This document shows, one piece after another, positions 8,348 through 16,162 of a stretch of 34,182 nt of DNA (the stretch's first letter is position 1; each line of letters starts with the position of its first letter). Source of the stretch: an uncultured Bacteroidales bacterium (GTDB taxonomy: Bacteria; Bacteroidota; Bacteroidia; Bacteroidales; Bacteroidaceae). The stretch spans positions 1 to 34,182 of the forward strand of contig CACYHN010000015.1 of the NCBI GenBank assembly GCA_902774275.1. Direction: 5' to 3'. The position numbers and the translations under genes are program-made. The notes under the pieces were generated by a model. The model saw only the letters and a program-made list of their open reading frames with translations. It was not told where the DNA came from and ran no database searches.

Positions 8348-8378
8348 CAAAGATATTTTTTTCTTTGTCCTAGGCAAT
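8348..8378 (-). promoter_or_regulatory. Promoter of the alarmone synthetase operon
   Basis: On the minus strand ATTG (8375-8378) is followed after 19 bases by TATCTTTG (8348-8355). This fits the Bacteroidota -33/-7 pattern with the right spacing. It overlaps the divergent rmuC promoter, so binding of polymerase to one may exclude the other. Confidence 0.65.
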
Positions 8379-8397
8379 GATTTATTGACTATATTTA
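8364..8397 (+). promoter_or_regulatory. Probable rmuC promoter
   Basis: TTTG at 8364-8367 is followed after 22 bases by TATATTTA at 8390-8397, one base from the TAnnTTTG consensus. The rmuC ATG is at 8423. It overlaps the minus-strand promoter of the alarmone operon. Confidence 0.5.
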
Positions 8398-8422
8398 CGA
8401 CTGGAAACAATTTATTTGACAG

Positions 8423-9721
8423 ATGGAAATCATAATAGGTGTTTTGTGTGCAGCGTTGGGCTTACTGGCTGGTTTTATGCTGGGACGTAACCATAAGCGT
8501 GAGGCAGAGCTTGAGGCGCAGGTCAAGGTACTTGAGTCACAGGTTCAGACTGCCGATAAGCAGATGCTTAAATCCAAGGAGGAGTGGCAGGCCCATACGC
8601 AGGAACTGCTCACAGCACAGCAGGCTAAATTTGATGAGACGATAGCCAAAGTGACTGCACAGATGCGTGACGCCACTGATGAGATGCTTAAGAAACGTCA
8701 GGAGGAGTTTTCTGCATCAAGCAACACCAGTCTTGGACAGATAGTCAATCCTCTCAAGGAGACTATTGACAAGATGAAGGAGGCCATGAAGGAAAATACC
8801 ATAAAGCAAACAGAGATAGGAGGTGAGATCAAGACTCAGGCTCTGAATATGATGCGCCAGAGCGAGGCGGCCAAGAACAGTGCCGATGAGCTTACGCGCG
8901 TGTTCCGTCACGCAGGCAGGGTGCAGGGTAACTGGGGTGAAATCATTCTCGATGAGTTGCTTGAATCCCAGGGTCTGACCAAGGGGGTACATTATGAGAT
9001 ACAGTCATCAATCCGTGATTCTGCAGGTGATGTGGTCCGTAATGTTGATGACCACGGTATGCGTCCCGATGTCATCCTGCATCTTGATCAGAAACGTGAC
9101 GTTATCATTGACTCAAAGGTATCTCTTACCGCTTTCATGGATTATGTGAATGCAGAGGATGAGGCTGACCGTCAGAGATACCTCAAAGCTCATGTGGACA
9201 GTATCCGTAAGCATGTAAAGGAACTCTCCACAAAGGATTACTCATCATACGTAAAGCCTCCCAAGGTGCGTATGGATTATGTGATTATGTTTGTGCCCAA
9301 CACCGGTGCTCTCTGGACCGCTATCACCGCGCAGCCCGATTTATGGCGTAATGCTATGGACAGTAATGTCTATATAGCCGATGAGCAGACCCTGTTTGCC
9401 GCTCTGCGTATCATCAATCTTACATGGACCCAGATAACTCAGGCCCAGAATCATGAGAAGGTGTTTGAACTGGCCAATGAACTTATGGACAGAGTGGGGC
9501 AGTTCATGGGCAGGTACAAGAATATGGGCGATGCCCTGTCAAAGGCTCTCAAGGCCTATGAGGATGGTGAGAAGAAGCTTCAACCCGGAGGCCAAAGCAT
9601 ACTTCAGACTTGCGGTAAGCTACAGAAATTGGGAGCTAAGCAGAGTTCCAAGAACCCCCTGCCTCAGTTGGATGATGATTCAGAAACCGGAGAGGATCCG
9701 GAGAGACTGATTGAAGAATAG
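8423..9721 (+). CDS. rmuC: DNA recombination protein RmuC family
   Basis: This is a 432-residue protein of the RmuC family, which is associated with limiting inversions and recombination at short repeats. A membrane anchor at about 3-20 (IIIGVLCAALGLLAGFMLG) is followed by a long coiled coil to about residue 150. The RmuC core then carries the PD-(D/E)xK-like nuclease signature in MRPDVILHLDQKRDVIIDSKVS. Family motifs GNWGEIILDELLE and DYVIMFVPN are also present. It is a single-gene transcript with its own promoter and a strong terminator. Enzymatic activity is a family-level prediction. Confidence 0.92.
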   Translation: MEIIIGVLCAALGLLAGFMLGRNHKREAELEAQVKVLESQVQTADKQMLKSKEEWQAHTQELLTAQQAKFDETIAKVTAQMRDATDEMLKKRQEEFSASSNTSLGQIVNPLKETIDKMKEAMKENTIKQTEIGGEIKTQALNMMRQSEAAKNSADELTRVFRHAGRVQGNWGEIILDELLESQGLTKGVHYEIQSSIRDSAGDVVRNVDDHGMRPDVILHLDQKRDVIIDSKVSLTAFMDYVNAEDEADRQRYLKAHVDSIRKHVKELSTKDYSSYVKPPKVRMDYVIMFVPNTGALWTAITAQPDLWRNAMDSNVYIADEQTLFAALRIINLTWTQITQAQNHEKVFELANELMDRVGQFMGRYKNMGDALSKALKAYEDGEKKLQPGGQSILQTCGKLQKLGAKQSSKNPLPQLDDDSETGEDPERLIEE

Positions 9722-9762
9722 AAAAAGACCTGGGTCACATAAGCATCGGCCCAGGTCTTTTT
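9722..9762. terminator. Bidirectional rho-independent terminator after rmuC
   Basis: A perfect 13-bp stem (AAAAAGACCTGGG at 9722-9734 with CCCAGGTCTTTTT at 9750-9762) encloses a 15-base loop. T-runs are available in both directions. It separates convergent rmuC and the STAS gene. Unlike three other convergent gaps in this window, it lacks the GGGGAC core. Confidence 0.85.
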
Positions 9763-9779
9763 GTGACAAACTGATGTTA

Positions 9780-10085
9780 TCAGTCCTGAATCTCAAACAG
9801 GTTCAGGAAACCGGTCATCATGAACACTGAGCGGATCTCATTGTTGATGGCCTTCACAATTACCTTGCCGCCTTTTGATGCAGCAGCCTTGCGCAGTGAC
9901 AGGAACAGTCTCAGACCGGAGCTGGAGATGTACTGCAATTGACTGCAGTCCAGAATGACGGTTCCTGCAGCAAATTGTGTCAGATTATCAAAATCACCGC
10001 TTATCTCCTGTGATGCGGGTGTGTCCAAACGACCTATTAACTGTGCGGTCGTTACAGAATCCTGTGTGTTGATTTTTACTTCCAT
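9780..10085 (-). CDS. STAS-domain anti-sigma factor antagonist (SpoIIAA/RsbV-like)
   Basis: This is a 101-residue single STAS domain. Proteins of this type bind and sequester an anti-sigma (or other switch-protein) kinase when unphosphorylated, and are released by serine phosphorylation. The target serine region is YISSSGLRL (Ser54-Ser56), aligning with the DSSGL site of SpoIIAA. It is the last gene of a four-gene operon, 23 bases after the antiporter gene. The kinase and phosphatase that would act on it are plausibly the two domains of the sensor encoded at 11614-13965. The downstream effector that it regulates is not in the window. Confidence 0.88.
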   Translation of the reverse strand: MEVKINTQDSVTTAQLIGRLDTPASQEISGDFDNLTQFAAGTVILDCSQLQYISSSGLRLFLSLRKAAASKGGKVIVKAINNEIRSVFMMTGFLNLFEIQD

Positions 10086-10108
10086 ACTTCTAATATTTAT
10101 TATTGTTT

Positions 10109-11617
10109 TTAATCTTCCGTATCTCCCATAATGATGACCAGCCTGTCACCAACCATAAGCTTAAGGCTGCCATGAGGAACGATATACTTTTCAGCTCGCC
10201 TTACCATAATTACACGTATGCCGTGAGGCAGATGCAGGTCACGCAGTGTCTCTCCGCGTTCCAGATCCTCCTCTGATACTATATGGTCACGCAGCATTCC
10301 CATCTCCTCCGGTATTTCCATGCCGAATGTCTCCACTTCAGGGTCATCATCTATACTCATGTTGAGCAGACGGGCCATAGGTGAAATAGTCATTCCCTGA
10401 ACTAGAAGTGAGAGCAAGGTGATGGAGAACACAATGTTGAATATCTCATTGGAGCCATCCACACCCTCTACTACGGTATAGAGTGCGAACAGGATGGGGC
10501 CCGCTCCTTTGAGTCCTACCCATGAAGCCAGAATTTTGGCTCTGAATGTGAATCCTTTGAACGGTGCCAGACTGAGCAGGGTACCGATTGGGCGTGCTAT
10601 AAGCATAAGGAACAGTCCTATTAGGATTGCCGGCCAAATGATATGTGGTATCTGTGAAGGCTTGGCCAGCAGACCCAGTAACAGGAACATGATAAGCTGT
10701 GAGAGCCATGTTATTCCGTCAAAGAACAGGAGCACGTCTTTCTTGAACGGCAGGTTTGGAGTGTTACCTATTACAATAGCCGATACGTATAGAGACAAAA
10801 GTCCGTTACCGCCTATGGATGATGCAAAACCGTTAGCGAACAGTGCGATACTCAGAATCATTATAGAGTATAGCGGGCTTGTCTGTAGCTTTATTTTGGG
10901 CAACAGCCAACGGGCAGCGTGTCCAATGGCAAGTCCTACTCCAAAGCCCAGTATAATCTGCTTTATCAGGATCCAGATACCGGTAAGAATTATATTAAAT
11001 GAGCCTGATGCCCCTGACACGCCGTGAAGTGCTTCCATAATTTGTACCAGGAGTATGGTAAGCACATATGCCATAGGGTCATTACTTCCAGACTCAAGCT
11101 CAAGCATCGGTCCCAGGTTTTCACGGAGTGTGAGACGGTGACCTCGCAGTATTGAGAATACGGATGCTGAATCTGTTGATGAGAGCACTGTGGCCAGAAG
11201 GAAACATCCCATGATGGTTGTACCTGCACCTCCAATCTTGTCACCCAGTGCAAAATAAATGAATATACCTGTGGCTACTATTGTCAGGAATACGCCCAGC
11301 GTTGACATGGAAATTCCTTTTTTGATGATAGGACGTGTCTCCTCAAGTGATGTCTCCAAACCACCTGTGAGCAGGATTATGGTCATGGCAAGATGCCCAA
11401 GGAACTCTGCCGCTCCCAATTTATTCACATTGATGCCTAAACCATCCTCTCCGGCCAACATTCCTATTATGAGGAACAGAAGCATTGTGGGAACACCGAA
11501 CTTAGTGCCTATTTTAGCCATGATTATGGCAATGAACATCAGAATGGAGACAAGCAGGATGAGATTTCCTGATGCCAGATCGATGTTGAATATAGAAAGA
11601 GGTATGGCAGTCATCAT
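10109..11617 (-). CDS. CPA1-family potassium/proton antiporter with TrkA_C domain
   Basis: This is a 502-residue inner-membrane cation/proton exchanger. About a dozen hydrophobic segments fill residues 1-400. LATVLSSTDSASVFSILRG is the conserved CPA antiporter segment with the transport-site acidic residue. A soluble tail of about 100 residues ends in a TrkA_C (RCK_C) domain (RVIMVRRAEKYIVPHGSLKLMVGDRLVII), the arrangement of CvrA/NhaP2-type K+/H+ antiporters. Such domains bind nucleotides or ions and gate transport. Its ATG overlaps the stop of the sensor phosphatase/kinase gene (ATGA at 11614-11617), which argues for a shared function. K+ rather than Na+ specificity is inferred from the architecture. 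Confidence 0.88.
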   Translation of the reverse strand: MMTAIPLSIFNIDLASGNLILLVSILMFIAIIMAKIGTKFGVPTMLLFLIIGMLAGEDGLGINVNKLGAAEFLGHLAMTIILLTGGLETSLEETRPIIKKGISMSTLGVFLTIVATGIFIYFALGDKIGGAGTTIMGCFLLATVLSSTDSASVFSILRGHRLTLRENLGPMLELESGSNDPMAYVLTILLVQIMEALHGVSGASGSFNIILTGIWILIKQIILGFGVGLAIGHAARWLLPKIKLQTSPLYSIMILSIALFANGFASSIGGNGLLSLYVSAIVIGNTPNLPFKKDVLLFFDGITWLSQLIMFLLLGLLAKPSQIPHIIWPAILIGLFLMLIARPIGTLLSLAPFKGFTFRAKILASWVGLKGAGPILFALYTVVEGVDGSNEIFNIVFSITLLSLLVQGMTISPMARLLNMSIDDDPEVETFGMEIPEEMGMLRDHIVSEEDLERGETLRDLHLPHGIRVIMVRRAEKYIVPHGSLKLMVGDRLVIIMGDTED

Positions 11618-13965
11618 TTACTTATTTTCTTGATAAGAGTGAGTACGTTGCGTCCGTTGACTCTCTCATAATTGATATGGTCCATAATCTGACGTATCAG
11701 ATGTATTCCCAGTCCTCCTATGGAACGATCCTCCGCACTAAGCGTTATATCAACCTCAGGTTTGGCTGTGGGGTCAAAAGGTGTACCGGAATCAATGATT
11801 ATGAATGATACCTCAGAGCCGTTTGATTTGACCTCAATTGTTACGTTGCCTACCGTACCTGCGGGATAAGCGTAGTTCATGACATTGACAACGGCCTCCT
11901 CAATGGCCAGATTGATCTGCATGGTTGAAGACATATCAAAGCCATTGGCTTCACAAACCTCATCAATGAAGGTGTTGAGCCTGGGTACGCGCTTCAGGTC
12001 ATTGGTGAGTGTGAGGGTGCGCTGATATTTTATCTCCTCATGATGCTTTGTGTACTGAATGGCAAGCATGGTAAGGTCATCGCTCTGATCAGCCTCACCT
12101 ACGAATTCATGAACGGCACTGGTCATGCGTTCTATTATAGCTGTAGGTGAGAATACCCGGTTTTGTTGCAGATTATGCGCCAGGTCAATGGTGCGGTTCA
12201 TCTCAAACTGGTCATGATTTATGTTCTCAGCCTCGGGGAGTCCGTCAGTATAAAGGAATATTGTCGTGTCCGGGTCAATAAGGGTCTCCTGCAGCGTGAA
12301 CTTCCAATTAGCCATTACTCCCACCGGCAGGTTTGAGTCAACGGGCAATAATCCGGCGCCGGTATTACCGATAAGTATCGGCGCATCGTGACCGGCATTG
12401 CAATAGTGCATACGTCCGGTGGGTAGATCCAGAACACCTACGAACAGGGTGACAAACATGTTGGAATCATTATCCTCCGACATGGCGTCATTGATTCTGG
12501 ATATGATTTTCTCCGGTGATGATTCATGTGCCGATATGGTCCTGAACAGAGCCTTTGTCACCACCATATAGAGTGATGCCGGAACCCCCTTGCCGGATAC
12601 ATCGCCGATACAGAAGAACAGCTTCTCATCACGGATAAAGAAGTCAAACAGGTCGCCACCCACCTCTTTTGCAGGAGTCAATTGCCCGAAAACATCAATG
12701 TCATCTCTATCAGGATATGGCGGAAATATCTTGGGGAGCATAGCCATCTGGATATCGCGGGCAATCTTAAGCTCACCTTGTATGCGTCCTTTCTGCTCGT
12801 TTACCTGTTTCAACTCTTCAATCTGACGTACAATGGACTGTTGCATGTATCTGAATGATTCATTCAGTTTTCCAATCTCATCGTTATGTCTGTATTCCGT
12901 AATCTCCTCATCAAAACGGCCCGACGCTATGGTTTCAGCCTGATATGAAAGTTCTACAAGCGGTTCAAGGTGATTGGATATGATGCCACTGAATATCATG
13001 AGCATCAGGAGCAAGCCTATTATCACAATTCCTATTATAGCGTTGATGAGACGGTAATATCCGCCAAAAATATCCATGGCCGGACAAACAATGCCGACGC
13101 TCCATCCCGTGTCGTCAAGCGGTTTGTAGAAGACATAGCAATCCTCTCCGTCAACTGTAAGTTGGCGCATTCCTTCCTGTCCGGCCTGCATGGCGTGCCC
13201 CAAGCCTGTGATGGCTGTGTCAGCCTTAATCAGTGTAGGCGTAAATATACTCTGGTAGAACAGCTTGGTAGTATCAGGATGTACAAAGAATGTACCGCCC
13301 TGGCCAATCATGATGCTGTATGAATTAGGGTAGGGCTTAACTGCTGATATGGTCTTTGAAAGCCATTCGAGTGATAAATCAACAGAGATGGTTCCAAAAA
13401 ACACGTCATTCTCATCTTTTAGAGGCTTGCAGTATGAGATGATCATGTCAGGGGATGATATGCCCTGTGGGTTGAAATCTGAAAAAGGTTCAGTCCAGCA
13501 GGGATGGTCCAGCAGTTTGGGCAGCTGATACCAGTCCATGGAGAAATACTGATAATAGTCATTGCCTTCCTGGATGGTCTGTATCAAACCGTTAGTGTTC
13601 AGGGAATATGCAGAGAAATACAACCCTCTGTCTTTGAAGAAGAAAGGCTCAAAAGCTACGGAACAACCATTCAGGATGGGATTATTCTCAAGGATACGTC
13701 TGCTGTAAACGAACATGGAGTCAGGTGCATCCAGATGTCTTTTAATGAGCCAATCCGTATTATCTGTTGCCACCTTGACCTGCGTAAGGATATTGGTTAC
13801 GCGTTGTACTGTATTGTCAAGTGATTGGGTGGCATGTTGTATGGCTTCAAGTCTGACGGCTTTGCGTGATTCATTGAAGAAAACGCCCAGGGCAGCTATG
13901 AAAATGAGTCCTGCAAAGAGTACTATCCAGATACTTAATCTGGTTGAGAGTGATTTCTGCTTCAT
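11614..13965 (-). CDS. Transmembrane sensor with SpoIIE phosphatase and RsbW-like kinase domains
   Basis: This is a 783-residue signalling protein. In order it shows TM1 (about 11-30), a periplasmic Cache-like sensor (about 35-300), TM2 (about 308-330) and HAMP (about 330-385). A short coiled coil leads to a PP2C/SpoIIE phosphatase domain (about 400-640) with metal aspartates in GGDLFDFF (Asp438, Asp441), GDVSGKGVPASL (Asp455) and DQSDDLTML (Asp629/630). A C-terminal GHKL kinase domain (about 650-783) has the N-box NLAIEEAVVNVMNYAY (Glu689/Glu690, Asn694), DSGTPFDP and GGLGIHLI. It therefore carries both the phosphatase and the kinase of a partner switch, and the STAS substrate lies two genes downstream. 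Expected at the inner membrane. The ligand is unknown. Confidence 0.92.
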   Translation of the reverse strand: MKQKSLSTRLSIWIVLFAGLIFIAALGVFFNESRKAVRLEAIQHATQSLDNTVQRVTNILTQVKVATDNTDWLIKRHLDAPDSMFVYSRRILENNPILNGCSVAFEPFFFKDRGLYFSAYSLNTNGLIQTIQEGNDYYQYFSMDWYQLPKLLDHPCWTEPFSDFNPQGISSPDMIISYCKPLKDENDVFFGTISVDLSLEWLSKTISAVKPYPNSYSIMIGQGGTFFVHPDTTKLFYQSIFTPTLIKADTAITGLGHAMQAGQEGMRQLTVDGEDCYVFYKPLDDTGWSVGIVCPAMDIFGGYYRLINAIIGIVIIGLLLMLMIFSGIISNHLEPLVELSYQAETIASGRFDEEITEYRHNDEIGKLNESFRYMQQSIVRQIEELKQVNEQKGRIQGELKIARDIQMAMLPKIFPPYPDRDDIDVFGQLTPAKEVGGDLFDFFIRDEKLFFCIGDVSGKGVPASLYMVVTKALFRTISAHESSPEKIISRINDAMSEDNDSNMFVTLFVGVLDLPTGRMHYCNAGHDAPILIGNTGAGLLPVDSNLPVGVMANWKFTLQETLIDPDTTIFLYTDGLPEAENINHDQFEMNRTIDLAHNLQQNRVFSPTAIIERMTSAVHEFVGEADQSDDLTMLAIQYTKHHEEIKYQRTLTLTNDLKRVPRLNTFIDEVCEANGFDMSSTMQINLAIEEAVVNVMNYAYPAGTVGNVTIEVKSNGSEVSFIIIDSGTPFDPTAKPEVDITLSAEDRSIGGLGIHLIRQIMDHINYERVNGRNVLTLIKKISK

Positions 13966-13980
13966 AGTAATAACCCTACT

Positions 13981-14922
13981 TTATTCTGCAATCAATTCCT
14001 CATACGTGACTGGGCGGCTGAGCATTCCGTTCTCAAACATGAGATTGGAGGCCTGTTCCACCATATCAGGACGCAGAGTGTATATGCGTCTTTTGTTCTC
14101 GCGGTCAACCAGCAGTTTCAGTACCTCATCAAGCATAAGCTGCTGGAGTATTCTGTTGGTAGCAATGTGATTGGCCTGTACATATTTCATCACGATTTCA
14201 AGGGTCTCTTCCGGATTCTCTGCGGCCCATTCCCAGCCTCTGCGGCTTGCCTCGGCAAAAAGCATGGCCTGTTCTTTATGGCTCTCATAGTATTCCCTGG
14301 TCATATAGAGACCGTCTTCCTGGATGTTATATCCATGATTGTAGAATCTGTAAACATTGGTTTCATTCAGTTCTATTCCGGTCTGGAGCAATTGGTAGTA
14401 CTCATTGTAGCTCATGGCCAGTGTGGCATCAATGGCTCCCGATATGAATAGGTTGACACTGTTAGCAAAAGGAACCCATTGGTAGTTCAGATTCTCCTGC
14501 TTGCTCATGCATTGTGCTATCTGCCCGAATCCGGCATTCCAGATTCCCACTTTGGCTCCCACTTGCTTAAGAGGGTTCTGGCCACGTCTTGAGACTATTA
14601 CCATTGCATTGTTCATGGAGGTCTGGAGTATGTTCACAATAGGAATACCGTCATCAATTATCTCCAAGGCTTGTGCCAGTTGCAGGGTTGTGGCCTGGCT
14701 CTTGTTGTCTCTTATACGGCTTATCGCAGATTGTGTGATAGAAGGGTGTACAATCTCTACATCTACCCCTGCGTCTTTATAGAATCCTTTTTCCAAAGCC
14801 ACATAATAACCTGCAAACTGTGCCTGTGCAGTCCACTGTGGCGTAAATATGAATTTATCTTGTGCTTGTGCAATTAAGAAGGTCAGACAGAAGATAATCC
14901 CTGATATGATAATTCTCTTCAT
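13981..14922 (-). CDS. NMT1/THI5-like periplasmic substrate-binding protein
   Basis: This is a 313-residue exported binding protein. A signal peptide spans residues 1-20 with likely cleavage after AQA. The N-terminal WTAQAQFAGYYVALEKGFYKDAGVDVEIV segment is the hallmark of the NMT1/THI5 (ThiY-like/SsuA-like) fold, and the body is a type-II periplasmic binding protein. Family members bind pyrimidine thiamine precursors, sulfonates or similar small molecules. No ABC permease or ATPase is nearby. Instead it lies 15 bases upstream of the membrane sensor/phosphatase gene, so it more likely delivers a ligand to the sensor's Cache domain. It is the first gene of the operon, below a TATCTTTG box. Confidence 0.85.
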   Translation of the reverse strand: MKRIIISGIIFCLTFLIAQAQDKFIFTPQWTAQAQFAGYYVALEKGFYKDAGVDVEIVHPSITQSAISRIRDNKSQATTLQLAQALEIIDDGIPIVNILQTSMNNAMVIVSRRGQNPLKQVGAKVGIWNAGFGQIAQCMSKQENLNYQWVPFANSVNLFISGAIDATLAMSYNEYYQLLQTGIELNETNVYRFYNHGYNIQEDGLYMTREYYESHKEQAMLFAEASRRGWEWAAENPEETLEIVMKYVQANHIATNRILQQLMLDEVLKLLVDRENKRRIYTLRPDMVEQASNLMFENGMLSRPVTYEELIAE

Positions 14923-14948
14923 TAGTAGGTGTAGTCTATAGTATGTTA

Positions 14949-14956
14949 CAAAGATA
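14949..14956 (-). promoter_or_regulatory. -7 promoter box for the partner-switch operon
   Basis: The minus strand reads TATCTTTG, an exact TAnnTTTG match, 27 bases upstream of the ATG at 14922. An ATTG occurs only 13 bases further upstream, too close for a standard -33. The remainder of 14923-15084 is AT-rich and otherwise featureless. Confidence 0.5.
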
Positions 14957-15030
14957 GAAAAAAAAACATCAATAGGATATTTCCCCGCTTCTTTTAGGAA
15001 AAAATCCTTATTCAGGTAAACTTCCCTGTT

Positions 15031-15038
15031 TATCTTTG
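15031..15038 (+). promoter_or_regulatory. -7 promoter box for the 15085 envelope gene
   Basis: TATCTTTG is an exact TAnnTTTG match, 46 bases before the ATG. No good -33 partner is seen. Confidence 0.5.
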
Positions 15039-15084
15039 CAGTGAAAACAGAACACGGTCAATGCCGCGCTGAAAATAGGATGAT

Positions 15085-16125
15085 ATGAAGAAATATTTGT
15101 TTTTGCTGATGGCCCTTATGTTACCTTTTGCAACGATGCAAGGTAAGAAAAAAGAGAAACAGAACATGATGGTTTGGGGTGAGGTAACTACAGCAGATGA
15201 TGGTAAAGACTATCTTACCATGTACAAGAATTGTCCTGCAGAGGTTACCGCCCAGTTCCACTTTGTATATAAGGACAAGACCAAATCAATAATGTATGAC
15301 CTCTTTATGCCGGATACGGTGTCTCAGGTGCAGGATCCTGTTCCTGTTGAGAAACCTGTAAAGGAGGTCGTTGTTGAAAACATCATATACAGCACCCTTG
15401 ATGCTGATGGCAAGAAGTACAGCACAAGTGATCCTGATGATCCCATTTTGGCTATGCTGCTTGTGGACCTGTTTGATATATATCATGATATTTTCTGGTT
15501 CGATGTTTTTCACAGGGCACATTATTATGATGGTCGCAGATATGACAGATGGACACCTTCATCAACCCGTTACAACAATACACATCATACCAAGGCTCCC
15601 GAAATAAATCTTGACAAAGTTGATGATACCGCGCTGATGATAGGTGCTGCCGCAGTTGCAGTGGCATCGGCCGGAATGCTTGTGGCTGTTGTCCAGAACT
15701 GGGATAACCCCGATGACCGTTTTCCCTATTTCTCCTTGTCGCCTCAAGTACAGTTCTTTGCCCAGTCAGGAACCATGCGTGACGTGGTTCAGCTTAAGTA
15801 CAGGTTTGGCAGTTACGGTGGATTCTCAATCTTGGGTGACCTGGGTTACACCACAGGCTCGCTCAATGAAGAGAACCTCTTTGATCCTGGCTTTACATGG
15901 AGCATTGGCGCCGGGCTTGACATAGGTGCATTCTCTCTGTCATTCCGTGGTAAGCCCTCTACCAGTCGTCATTCTGACAACTTCTTTAACTGTGAACTGG
16001 GTTATGATATCTTTATCACAAGAGATCTGGCATTAGACCTTAAGGGAGGAGTTGCGCTGATTGAATATGAAAAAGACCTGTATTGGGATATCCCAATATC
16101 ATTAGGTCTGCTCTGGAGATTCTAA
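15085..16125 (+). CDS. Unrecognised envelope protein with beta-rich C-terminal half
   Basis: I do not recognise a family. The 346 residues start with a signal peptide (about 1-20) followed by a lysine-rich patch (KKKEKQ). A mixed domain runs to about 180 and contains a His/Tyr-rich stretch (HRAHYYDGRRYDRW, then HHTK). An alanine-rich hydrophobic segment at 183-203 (ALMIGAAAVAVASAGMLVAVV) follows. The last ~130 residues alternate in the manner of amphipathic beta strands, with the protein ending in Phe (LLWRF), as many outer-membrane barrels do. It may be a small outer-membrane barrel with an N-terminal periplasmic domain. It is a single-gene transcript, with its stop touching palindrome copy 2. 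Confidence 0.75.
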   Translation: MKKYLFLLMALMLPFATMQGKKKEKQNMMVWGEVTTADDGKDYLTMYKNCPAEVTAQFHFVYKDKTKSIMYDLFMPDTVSQVQDPVPVEKPVKEVVVENIIYSTLDADGKKYSTSDPDDPILAMLLVDLFDIYHDIFWFDVFHRAHYYDGRRYDRWTPSSTRYNNTHHTKAPEINLDKVDDTALMIGAAAVAVASAGMLVAVVQNWDNPDDRFPYFSLSPQVQFFAQSGTMRDVVQLKYRFGSYGGFSILGDLGYTTGSLNEENLFDPGFTWSIGAGLDIGAFSLSFRGKPSTSRHSDNFFNCELGYDIFITRDLALDLKGGVALIEYEKDLYWDIPISLGLLWRF

Positions 16126-16162
16126 AACGTGCAATTGGGGACAGTCCCCTTTTGCACGTTTT
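16124..16162. repeat. GGGGAC-W-GTCCCC palindrome, copy 2 (convergent terminator-like)
   Basis: Arms AAAACGTGCAA (16124-16134) and TTGCACGTTTT (16152-16162) are exact complements. They enclose a TT/TT mismatch and the perfect core GGGGAC-A-GTCCCC (16137-16149). The TAA of the envelope gene (16123-16125) and the TGA of lysA (16162-16164) both overlap the arm ends. It therefore spans essentially the whole gap between two convergent stops. Confidence 0.8.

Noticed and set aside
11614..11617. Frameshift between sensor and antiporter genes
   Set aside because: The four-base ATGA overlap is normal translational coupling; both proteins are complete.
12970..13323. Open frame antisense to the sensor phosphatase/kinase gene
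   Set aside because: It is a shadow of a well-supported gene with clear domain motifs, without a promoter or recognisable protein features.
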